This document shows positions 53,689 to 64,000 of a DNA stretch of 64,000 nucleotides, piece after piece (the first letter of the stretch is position 1; each line of letters begins with the position of its first letter). The stretch is from NCBI RefSeq assembly GCF_023703325.1, contig NZ_JAMQGM010000037.1, positions 124,001-188,000 on the forward strand. Direction: 5' to 3'. The notes under the pieces are model-generated. The model saw only the letters and a program-made list of their open reading frames with translations. It was not told the origin of the DNA and did not search any database. The translations under genes and the position numbers were made by a program. Source of the stretch: Streptomyces meridianus (GTDB lineage: Bacteria > Actinomycetota > Actinomycetes > Streptomycetales > Streptomycetaceae).

Positions 53689-53955
53689 GACCGCCTCACG
53701 ATATGGGGTGGACTAATGGGTGGACTAAGTCTACGCCCTGTCTCGGCAGATCGCCTGTGCCTCGGTGGAGGAGGCCACCGCCGGCGCCCTCCCGTGCCGG
53801 TCGGTCCGTGCTCGTGACCGGTCCGGGAGCCCGCTGTCACCCGGGCGTCGTAGTCTGGAGACCCCGGTCCGTCCCCGGGCCGCCGCGTAGGGGCTCATGC
53901 ACCGGCCGGGATTTTCGCGCTGCTCACATCTCCACCCCGGGACGGGAAAGCCCTC

Positions 53956-57483
<3,528 letters not shown>

Positions 57484-57710
57484 TCCGCGCACGCGGTGCG
57501 GGGGCGGCGTCTGCCGGGCCGGCGGGGCACCTTCGCGTCGGCGGTCCGGGGGAGTCGCCCCGGCCCGGGCTCAAGCGATGCGGATCTGCTGGTCGTCGAC
57601 CTCGAGGACGAGGGTGAGTTCCGCGCCGGGGCGCGACCGTCCTCCCCGGCGCGGACCACTCGGGGCACGCGGTCTGTCGGCGGAACCGGAGCAGCCATAG
57701 GGTGCGGTCC

Positions 57711-58487
57711 GTGACGAAACTCGGCGATCGAATAGTGCGGGCCCTGGCCTGCTCCCTCGTCCTCCCCGGTGTGCTCGGTCTGGCCGCGTGCGATCCGAGT
57801 GCGGTCGGCGGCCCGCAGGACGAGGCCCCGACCGGACCGTCCGCGTCGTCCGACGGCCACGGAACCAGCCCGCTGGACAACCCCGACGGGACGAAGCCGG
57901 GACTCGCGCCGCTCACCTCCGAGGCGGACAGGAAGGCAGCGCTCGACCTCATCGGCAAGGTCGCCACCAAGGGGCGCGGCCCGAAGACCGGTTACGACCG
58001 GGACGAGTTCGGCTACGCGTGGCTGGACACCGCCGACGTGCCGCTCTCGCGCAACGGCTGCGACACCCGCAACGACGTGCTGAAGCGCGACGGCCGCGAC
58101 GTGACGTTTCGCTCCGGGTCCGACTGCGTGGTGGTCGGGATGGCACTCGACGACCCCTACACCGGCACCACGATCGACTTCCGCAAGGAGGAGGCGATGG
58201 CCGTGCAGATCGACCACGTCATGCCGCTCTCCTACGACTGGCAGATGGGCGCGGCCCGGTGGAACGAGGGCAAGCGCCGGCAGATCGCCAACGACCCGCT
58301 CAACCTGCTGCCGGTCGAGGGACGGGCCAACTCCGCGAAGAGCGACTCGGGTCCGGCTTCCTGGCTGCCTCCGAACAAGCGGATTCGATGCTCGTACGCG
58401 GTCCGTTTCGCCCAGGTGGCGTTGAAGTACGACCTCCCCGTCACCGCCCCCGACAAGCGGACTATGCAGCAGCAGTGCGGGAGTTGA
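57711..58487 (+). CDS. Secreted HNH-family nuclease lipoprotein
   Basis: Codes for 258 residues from GTG 57711 (GTG 57702 is also in frame). The signal peptide ends in the lipobox LAAC27, so the product is a membrane-attached lipoprotein outside the cell. The nuclease domain contains Q-I-D168H169VMPLSYDWQMGA, the D-H pair of a betabetaalpha-Me/DUF1524-type HNH site, followed by NDPLNLLPVEGRANSAKSD. C-terminal LPVTAPDKRTMQQQCGS closes the domain, with cysteines CDTRND and DCVVVG likely paired. Homologues degrade extracellular DNA. A degenerate copy of its last 28 codons lies at 59562-59646, across the phosphotransferase gene. Confidence 0.85.
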   Translation: MTKLGDRIVRALACSLVLPGVLGLAACDPSAVGGPQDEAPTGPSASSDGHGTSPLDNPDGTKPGLAPLTSEADRKAALDLIGKVATKGRGPKTGYDRDEFGYAWLDTADVPLSRNGCDTRNDVLKRDGRDVTFRSGSDCVVVGMALDDPYTGTTIDFRKEEAMAVQIDHVMPLSYDWQMGAARWNEGKRRQIANDPLNLLPVEGRANSAKSDSGPASWLPPNKRIRCSYAVRFAQVALKYDLPVTAPDKRTMQQQCGS

Positions 58488-58553
58488 CCTCTTGCAGAGG
58501 CCCCGAGAGAGGACCGGCGGTGGCACACGGTGGGGCCAATGCCGGCGCCACGG

Positions 58554-59495
58554 TCACGTCCGCAGGCAGGACAATGGGGTGAGGATCGTGACCAGCCGGT
58601 CCGCGAGTGAGGTGAGCCGGTGCAGCTCCGGACCGCTGCGCGCGCGGCGGAATCCGTTGCGGCGCCCCCGGAATGCGGCCTGGACGGCATGGAACTGGGC
58701 CCAGCGTCGGACACGTTCGCGGTCGGATTCCGCCGCTTCGGTGTACACGTCCAGCAGCCGGTGCACACCCCGCGGCAGGTTGTCCGCATCGAGGAAGGTC
58801 AGCGCCCGCGCCTTGAGCAGCGTGCCGGCGTCGTAGGCGGGGTCCCCCGCGCGCCCCTTGGGGTCGACGGCCAGCCACGGCTCCCGGTCCGTGCGCAGGA
58901 TGTTGCGCGGGTGCAGGTCCCCGTGGACCAGCGTGTCCGGCTGGACGCGGCCCAGCTCCTGTACGGTCGCCACGGCGAAACCCACCGCGTACCGCGGAAG
59001 TGAGTGGTTCAGTTCCCCGTCGTCGCGGCGAAGTCGGCACTCCCATGCGTTCGCCTGCTCGTGGAGGCGAGGCAGACCGGGGGGTGCGGGGACCGCCAGG
59101 CGACGGCTGATCCGTCCCGCGACCGTCGCGACCTCGTCGTTGTCCTCGATCTCCGCCAGGGTCGACGTCCGGGCCCGCTCGAGGAGCATCGCGAACCGCT
59201 CGTCGTCGCGTGCGTACAGCAGGACCGCACCGCGCCCGCCCCACGCCGCGAACGCGTCCGGCTCATGGACGTTGCCGGGGTGCGGAGACGACACCTTCAG
59301 CACGGCCGTGCCCCCGGATCGGCGCACCGGGACGATCAGCCCGACGCCGCCGTGCAGAACTTCGCCGTCCGGCAGGCATCCCCAGCGCCCCAGCGCGTCG
59401 TCGACCATGCCGGGCAACCCGTCGAGCCATGCCGCTCCACGAACCCCCTCGCGTTCGACGGTGCTTCGCGCGAACTCCTCCGGGACCACGATCAT
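58554..59495 (-). CDS. Aminoglycoside/hydroxyurea-type phosphotransferase (APH(6)-like)
   Basis: Codes for 313 residues from ATG 59495. The kinase motifs are H191GDLHPRN (catalytic Asp D193, Brenner motif) and V210DPKGRAGDPAYDAG (metal-binding D211). The N-lobe has AVLKVSS with the ATP Lys. The DPKG sequence is shared with streptomycin 6-phosphotransferases and related hydroxyurea phosphotransferases. Which compound, if any, is the substrate cannot be read from the sequence. It is convergent with the HNH lipoprotein gene (66 bp apart). Confidence 0.87.
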   Translation of the reverse strand: MIVVPEEFARSTVEREGVRGAAWLDGLPGMVDDALGRWGCLPDGEVLHGGVGLIVPVRRSGGTAVLKVSSPHPGNVHEPDAFAAWGGRGAVLLYARDDERFAMLLERARTSTLAEIEDNDEVATVAGRISRRLAVPAPPGLPRLHEQANAWECRLRRDDGELNHSLPRYAVGFAVATVQELGRVQPDTLVHGDLHPRNILRTDREPWLAVDPKGRAGDPAYDAGTLLKARALTFLDADNLPRGVHRLLDVYTEAAESDRERVRRWAQFHAVQAAFRGRRNGFRRARSGPELHRLTSLADRLVTILTPLSCLRT

Positions 59496-59561
59496 CCGGG
59501 CACCCTACGGGCCCGCTCGACGCCGCCACCAGGGAGCGGCGCCAGGTCGGCCACCGGTGCA

Positions 59562-59646
59562 CATCCCTGCCTTCGGCAGGATCGACAACGACCTCCCCGT
59601 CATCGCCCCAGACAAGGGGATGACGCTCAAGCAGTGCGGACGGTGA
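59562..59646 (+). pseudogene. 3' fragment of an HNH-lipoprotein-like gene
   Basis: One frame ends RIDNDLPVIAPDKGMTLKQCGR followed by TGA at 59644. The intact gene at 57711 ends KYDLPVTAPDKRTMQQQCGS, so the pattern DLPVxAPDK...QCG is conserved in both. There is no start or nuclease core upstream. It is probably the residue of a second copy, now separated by the phosphotransferase gene. Confidence 0.7.
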
Positions 59647-59700
59647 CAGGCGTAGCGGCAAGGTGGTGCCGGCCGGACGGTTCTCGACTCCGTGAAGGGG

Positions 59701-60945
59701 CTACGCCGCATCGGGGGCTGGGCGGCGAAGCCGCCCGAGGCAGCCCGCCGCACCGAGTGCGGCGAGCAGCGCCACCAACGTGCACACTCCCCGCCAACCG
59801 GCCCGGCCGTAGATCTGCACCCCGAGCCAGGAGCCGGCGCTGCCACCCAGATAGGCACAGGTCATGTAGGCGGTGTTGAGCCTGTTGCGGGCGTCGGCCC
59901 GGAGGGCGTAGATCCGGGCCTTGTTGGCAACCATGCCCGACTGCATCGCGACGTCGAGGAGCAGCGTGCCCGTGACCAGAGCGGTCAGTCCCGGAGTGCC
60001 GCCCCGGGCTCCTGCGGCGAGGACCGCTGCTGACACGAGAACCGCGAGCATGCAGACGAGATTGACCGGGTCCGGTCCGCGGCGGTCCGCGATGCGGCCG
60101 GCGAGCGGAGTGCACAGCATGGTCGCGCCGCCCACCAGGGCGAGCAGTCCAACGGCCTGGGCGCCCATGCCGTAGACCGGACCGGTGAGGAGGAGCGCCG
60201 AGCAGGTCCAGACGGCCGAGAACGCGGCGAACACCGTTGCCTGGTAGAAGCAGGAACGCCGCAGATCCGGCTCGGTGCGCAACAGGCGCAGTGGTTCGGT
60301 CAGGAGCTCGCGGAACGGTTGACGTGAGGGCGCGGTTGTGGCGGGCACCGTGCGGGCCAGAACGCCGACCAGCAGCAGAACCAGGGCCGCCGCCACCACA
60401 TAAGGGGCTCGCCATCCCAGCCGTTCGCCGAGCGCCCCGCCGAACGCGCGGGCCAGCAGCATGCCGCCGATCGACCCGCTCAGCAGGGTGCCGATCACCG
60501 CTCCGCGGCGATCGGCCGCCACCAGCCCGGCCGCCAGCGGGCCGACGATCTGAGCAGCCACCGTGGTGAACCCGGTGAAGGCGCCGGCGGCAACGAGGAG
60601 CGGCAGGGTGGGGGCGCAGCCCGCGGCGAGAAGGCCCAGGCCGGTCAGAGCGAGCAGAGTGACGAGGAGAGAGCGGGGCGGAATCCGGTCACCGAGCGGT
60701 ACGAGCAGGAACATTCCAGCCGTGTAGCCGATGTTGGTGGCTGTCACGACCAGGGAGGCGGCATCGGGCGACGTGTGCAGCCCTTCGGCGACCAGGGGAA
60801 TGAGCGCCTGCGGGAAGTAGAGGTTGCCCACGGCCACCGCGCAGGTGAGCGCCAGCACCAGCGTCATACGACGGCTCATCACCACCGCGGCGCCTGTGTC
60901 GCCGACGCCACTTGCCGCCCGCTGAATGTGATGTGCAGGTGTCAT
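59701..60945 (-). CDS. Major facilitator superfamily exporter
   Basis: Codes for 414 residues from ATG 60945 (ATG 60879, MSRRMTLVLALT, is an alternative). About twelve hydrophobic helices are evident. The helix 1-2 region reads GNLYFPQALIPLVAEGL. The loop 2-3 motif is LVPLGDRIPPRSLL, the G-D-R signature of drug:H+ antiporters. GSIGGMLLARAFGGALGERLGWRAPYV corresponds to the motif C region. Substrate unknown. It diverges from an ArsR-type regulator gene with a 56-bp gap, so the two promoters must overlap and the exporter is probably under its control. Confidence 0.9.
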   Translation of the reverse strand: MTPAHHIQRAASGVGDTGAAVVMSRRMTLVLALTCAVAVGNLYFPQALIPLVAEGLHTSPDAASLVVTATNIGYTAGMFLLVPLGDRIPPRSLLVTLLALTGLGLLAAGCAPTLPLLVAAGAFTGFTTVAAQIVGPLAAGLVAADRRGAVIGTLLSGSIGGMLLARAFGGALGERLGWRAPYVVAAALVLLLVGVLARTVPATTAPSRQPFRELLTEPLRLLRTEPDLRRSCFYQATVFAAFSAVWTCSALLLTGPVYGMGAQAVGLLALVGGATMLCTPLAGRIADRRGPDPVNLVCMLAVLVSAAVLAAGARGGTPGLTALVTGTLLLDVAMQSGMVANKARIYALRADARNRLNTAYMTCAYLGGSAGSWLGVQIYGRAGWRGVCTLVALLAALGAAGCLGRLRRPAPDAA

Positions 60946-61001
60946 GGACGGAAGTTCACGGCATCGACCGCGCATCTCCCATCAATGTAGCCTGTGGCTT
61001 A

Positions 61002-62006
61002 ATGATCAGCTTTGTGCTCGGTGTCGAGGACCTGGCGGACACGCGCTTCGCTCTGTCGCCGATGCACGAGACCTTGCTCAGCCTGCGGGTTCTGCAGGAC
61101 CCGGGGCTTTCCGCGATTCACCTCCCGTGGCGTCGCTCCACGCTCGGCGTGATCGGCACGCTCGACAGCCGGCTCCTGATGTCCCTGGTGGCGCGCAGGC
61201 GCACCATCCCCGACTTCCTGACCCCGCAACCGCCAGGCTTCGCGCCGACTTTCGAGGAGCAGCTGGCCGTTGTCCGCCAGGCGTCCCCTGCACGGGTTCG
61301 CCAGGACCTGCTGACCGCGCATGCGCCGGACCCGCTTCCCGGAGCCCTGCTCGAAGCCACCGCTGCCGACGACTCATGCGTGGTCCGGCTGCGCGATGCC
61401 ATTTGCGATCTTCTGCGGCAGTACTGGGAGGTGGCCATCGATCCGGTGTGGCGGCAGATGCGGCTGCTGCTCGAAGCCGACATGACCTACCGCGCACGGC
61501 AACTGGCGGTCGGAGGAGCCCGTCTGCTGTTCGCGGACATGCACCCGAACCTGCGCTGGCACAACGGTGTACTGCACATCGACAAGATGATCAGCAGGCA
61601 CAGCGTTGCCGCGTCCGGCCGCGGCCTGCTGCTTCTGCCCTCCGTGTTCGCGCACAAGCCGGCACCCCCGGTCGGTCCGGAGACACCGCCCAGGCTCGTC
61701 TATCCGAGCCGCGGTGTGGCCACGTTGTGGGCCACGCCGGCGACGGCCGATGTGGCAGCCCTCGCGTCACTGCTCGGCGCGCCCAGGGCGCGGCTCCTCA
61801 CCCTGCTCGAAGAGCCGCTCGCCACGGTGGAGATCGCCCGACGCCTCCGCGTGACTCCGAGCGCCGTCTCGCAGCACCTGCGCGTGCTCCGTGCGACGGG
61901 GATGGTCACCCGGGCACGCGATGGGCGGCAGGTCCTGTATTGGCGCAGCCGGCTCGGCGATCGACTCGTCGACTCGAACCAGCCCCACGACCGCATGCCG
62001 TCGTGA
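61002..62006 (+). CDS. ArsR-family regulator with N-terminal DUF5937-like domain
   Basis: Codes for 334 residues from ATG 61002. The N-terminal ~250 residues (VLGVEDLADTRFALSPMHETLLSLRVL and LHIDKMISRHSV) form a ligand-domain-like region found in Streptomyces ArsR-type proteins. The C-terminal winged helix is LLEEPLATVEIARRLRVTPSAVSQHLRVLRATGMV with the recognition helix (SAVSQHLRVL). There are no metal-binding Cys pairs, so a small molecule, perhaps the exporter's substrate, is the likely signal (inference). The start is preceded by CAATGTAGCCTGTGG with a possible -10 TAGCCT. Confidence 0.87.
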   Translation: MISFVLGVEDLADTRFALSPMHETLLSLRVLQDPGLSAIHLPWRRSTLGVIGTLDSRLLMSLVARRRTIPDFLTPQPPGFAPTFEEQLAVVRQASPARVRQDLLTAHAPDPLPGALLEATAADDSCVVRLRDAICDLLRQYWEVAIDPVWRQMRLLLEADMTYRARQLAVGGARLLFADMHPNLRWHNGVLHIDKMISRHSVAASGRGLLLLPSVFAHKPAPPVGPETPPRLVYPSRGVATLWATPATADVAALASLLGAPRARLLTLLEEPLATVEIARRLRVTPSAVSQHLRVLRATGMVTRARDGRQVLYWRSRLGDRLVDSNQPHDRMPS

Positions 62007-62135
62007 ACCCGCCGCCGTCGGCACTGTTGCGCCCGTTCGGTACGCGGAGGCCCGGCCTCCACGACATGGCGGTCATGACGCACGTGTGGGAGGCGGGCCC
62101 CGCCGCTGTCGGACCGGTCTGGAACGCTGTGCGCC

Positions 62136-62669
62136 ATGGGTGAGTTGGTGGAACGGGTCGACGAACAGGACCGGGTGCTCGGCGTCGTCGAGCGGAGCGA
62201 AGCCATCCGGAACCGCTGGCTGCACCGCATCGCGACGACCGTCTGCCGTCGCGAGGACGGACGGATCCTGGTGCACCGGCGGCCGGACACCGTGTCCCGC
62301 TTCCCCGGCCGGTACAACTGGCTCATCGGCGGAGCGGTGGACGTCGGGGAGTCCTACGAGAGTGCTGCGGCGCGGGAGCTCGCCGAGGAACTGGGAGTCG
62401 GCGCATTGCCGCGGTTCGTCCTCAAATACCTGTGCGGCGGGGCCATCAGTCCCTACTGGCTGGGACTCCACGAAGTACTGATCACCGAGGAGATCGTGGT
62501 CGACCCGTCGGAGATCGCCTGGCACGCGTGGCTGACCCCTCAGGAGTTCCTGGACGCGATCGAGCGCTGGAGTTTCGTGGCGGACGGCCTCGAAGCGCTG
62601 GGCCACTACCGCCGGCACCCCGGTGTGGCCGTCCCCGAAGCGGGCAGCCTGCCGGTGCGTCGCCCCTGA
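62136..62669 (+). CDS. NUDIX hydrolase
   Basis: Codes for 177 residues from ATG 62136. The Nudix box is G66AVDVGE72SYESAAAR80E81LAEE85LG, matching Gx5Ex7REUxEExGU. The N-terminus GELVERVDEQDRVLGVVER and RIATTVCRREDGRILVHRR fits the YfcD/IPP-isomerase-like subgroup. The substrate is unknown; the subgroup includes nucleotide-sugar and nucleotide hydrolases. It lies 129 bp after the ArsR-type gene and 20 bp before the end of the convergent dipeptidase gene. Confidence 0.9.
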   Translation: MGELVERVDEQDRVLGVVERSEAIRNRWLHRIATTVCRREDGRILVHRRPDTVSRFPGRYNWLIGGAVDVGESYESAAARELAEELGVGALPRFVLKYLCGGAISPYWLGLHEVLITEEIVVDPSEIAWHAWLTPQEFLDAIERWSFVADGLEALGHYRRHPGVAVPEAGSLPVRRP

Positions 62670-62689
62670 AGCCGTGGTGGTTCAGGACG

Positions 62690-63343
62690 TCAGCGCCACT
62701 CCACGGGTCCGTAGAGTGCGGCGCGGGCGCCGGTGGCCAGGGCCCAGTAGCGGTCCCCGTAGGACCAATGCCACCACTCAGTCGGGTAGTTGACCAGGCC
62801 GGCAGCCGTCAGGGCGGCTCCCAGGGTCTCCCGGTTGGCCCGTGCTGCCGCACTGATTCCCGCCGCGTCCGTGTAGCAGGCCCCGTCGCTCTCCTCCGGA
62901 GAGGCGTTCATGCGGGTGCCGAGGTCGAGTTCCCGCCCCTGCCCATCGGCGAGGGTCAGGTCGACGGCCGCGCCGGCGCTGTGCGGGGCGATGTGGGGCG
63001 GGGAGACGTAGCGGCTCGCGGCGGCGCAGACCTCGGAGTCCGTCCACCCGGGGTTGGCGTCGCGCAGCTGTGCGGCGTACTCCCCGAAGTAGTGCCGCTG
63101 GAGGGAGAGCGGCCGGTAGCCCTCGACGAACAGCAGTCGGATTCCCTCAGGCAGCTTCTCCTGGGCGAGAAGCAGACGCTCGAGGACACCCGCCCGGAGA
63201 CCGGCGAATGCCCCGTCGGTTTCCTCCTTGCGCGGGTCGACCAGGAGCGAACCGTCGGAGCGCACGTCCACTGGGGGTTCGCCGCATTCCCGGACCGGGA
63301 CGGCCGCCACTCTCGGATCCGACATCAGCACAATTTCTTCCAC
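62690..63343 (-). CDS. D-Ala-D-Ala dipeptidase (VanX-like)
   Basis: Codes for 217 residues from GTG 63343 (ATG 63325 is an alternative). It is a zinc peptidase of family M15D. Zinc ligands are H121, D128 and H192 in the PH121SAGAAVD128 and E189WWH192WS motifs, and R77 in VEGYRPLS is the transition-state Arg. There is no signal peptide, so it acts in the cytosol, as VanX does. VanX removes D-Ala-D-Ala during glycopeptide resistance, but no vanH, vanA or vanRS is next to it. A housekeeping or salvage role is therefore equally plausible. Confidence 0.9.
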   Translation of the reverse strand: MEEIVLMSDPRVAAVPVRECGEPPVDVRSDGSLLVDPRKEETDGAFAGLRAGVLERLLLAQEKLPEGIRLLFVEGYRPLSLQRHYFGEYAAQLRDANPGWTDSEVCAAASRYVSPPHIAPHSAGAAVDLTLADGQGRELDLGTRMNASPEESDGACYTDAAGISAAARANRETLGAALTAAGLVNYPTEWWHWSYGDRYWALATGARAALYGPVEWR

Positions 63344-63364
63344 CCGGCGATCATGCCCCGGCCG

Positions 63365-64000
63365 TCACCGCTCGCGGGCCGGATCCCCGAACTCCGGCCG
63401 AAGACTCAACTGGCTTCCCAGGTCACGGAATCCGAGGGACCGAGCGACCCTCCGGGACGTCTCGGGCCGTGCCCGCCACTGCGGCAGCAGGCCGTCGGCA
63501 CGCGCATGCGCAACGGCGGCAGAGGCAACCCTGCGCGCCAGCCCGCGCCCGCGCAGCCGCTGATCCGTCAGCACGCTGAGGTGCGCGGTCGCGCCCGGCC
63601 AGGTGCGGTACCCCGCTGCCGCGACTACCACCGAGCCGTCGCGGACGACGAATACCGGGGACGTGACGTCCTCGATCCCGCTCTCGTTCGAGCCCTCTTC
63701 GCCCACGGACCGCGTCAGCTCTCCCAGGCCGGGATGCCTCGGATCCAGCGCATCGACGCGCTCCCCCGGTGACGGCCGGAAGTCGCCATCGGCGAGGTAG
63801 GCGAGGGCAGCCGGGCCCAGAACCTCGGCGACGGGCAGAACGCGGCGGAGGGCATCGGCATCCGTGCGCGTACCGGGCGGCACCGTGGACAGCGCACGGC
63901 GCAGCATCCGCGCGCTCCGGCGGTCGGGCGCCGTGACGATCGCCGAGCCGCCCAACTCGACCACGCCGGCCCAGGACGGCGGGCACAGACGGGAACCGGG
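63365..64000 (-). CDS. GNAT-family N-acetyltransferase, 5' end beyond window
   Basis: At least 211 residues; the frame stays open to the right edge (...CPPSWAGVVELGGSAIVTAP), and the likely true start is outside the window. The acetyl-CoA loop is QRLRGRGLARRVA, with AAAGYRTWPGATAHLSVLTD upstream and ETSRRVARSLGF at the end, all usual for GNAT enzymes. The substrate is unknown. The 3' end is 22 bp from the start of the dipeptidase gene on the same strand, so the two may be cotranscribed. Confidence 0.85.
   Translation of the reverse strand, partial: PGSRLCPPSWAGVVELGGSAIVTAPDRRSARMLRRALSTVPPGTRTDADALRRVLPVAEVLGPAALAYLADGDFRPSPGERVDALDPRHPGLGELTRSVGEEGSNESGIEDVTSPVFVVRDGSVVVAAAGYRTWPGATAHLSVLTDQRLRGRGLARRVASAAVAHARADGLLPQWRARPETSRRVARSLGFRDLGSQLSLRPEFGDPARER

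Noticed and set aside
62690..63343. Calling a glycopeptide-resistance cluster
   Set aside because: Only the VanX-like gene is present; no vanH, vanA, vanR or vanS lies near it.

Overview
The window is very GC-rich (roughly 72%), uses GTG starts freely, and carries genes typical of a Streptomyces chromosome: a LuxR-type regulator pair beside galE, tamR/tam, an LAxTG surface protein, an Rpf-like muralytic protein, SUKH/deaminase genes and mfd. From memory of Streptomyces coelicolor, the order pmt-rsmI-tatD-rpf-rsmA-ispE ... galE ... tamR-tam ... ppc ... pth-rplY-prs-glmU-tRNA-Gln ... mfd follows the conserved core chromosome around SCO3157 to SCO3109, read in that direction. No phage, integrase, transposase, CRISPR array or rRNA gene was seen.

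Layout. 0-14 kb: a penicillin-binding protein (cut by the left edge) and a protein O-mannosyltransferase on the minus strand. Divergent from them run rsmI, a zinc-ribbon protein, tatD, an Rpf-like gene overlapping rsmA, ispE, an ABC-F ATPase and a membrane-anchored beta-propeller protein. 14-24 kb: an accessory block of exported proteins, all on the plus strand. It holds a small secreted protein, a trypsin-fold/FG-GAP protein whose catalytic His and Ser are replaced, a secreted esterase, a seven-bladed FG-GAP protein, a fragment of an ALF-repeat gene, and a 1117-residue ALF-repeat/coiled-coil protein. A 76-bp element with 19-bp inverted ends closes the block. 24-28.5 kb: galE survives, but galK is a wreck carrying half of the same element. 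Two LuxR-type regulators lie on either side, one with a receiver lacking its phosphoacceptor. 28.5-32 kb: tamR (minus) diverges from tam and a VOC-fold gene across a perfect 18-bp palindrome; a desaturase-TetR operon follows. 32-41 kb: ppc, a sortase substrate, a membrane protein, pth, rplY, prs, glmU and tRNA-Gln(UUG).

41-48.6 kb: an orphan NarL-type sensor kinase, then a cluster of toxin-like and immunity-like domains. It comprises a YwqJ-type deaminase with a SUKH-3 protein (minus) and, divergently, a WHH/HNH nuclease-like domain fused to SUKH-1, overlapping a gene that joins an Imm35-like domain, a deaminase-like domain and SUKH-4. A long coiled-coil protein follows. This arrangement puts catalytic domains and immunity domains in the same polypeptides, and is the best candidate in the window for a poorly described system.

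48.6-64 kb: a peroxiredoxin fragment, a MacB-type ABC exporter, a dead VapBC pair beside an intact Phd/PIN pair, mfd, a secreted HNH nuclease lipoprotein, an aminoglycoside phosphotransferase-like gene, an MFS exporter divergent from an ArsR-type regulator, a NUDIX hydrolase, a VanX-like dipeptidase and a GNAT acetyltransferase cut by the right edge. All similarity calls come from reading motifs by eye; no database search was run.
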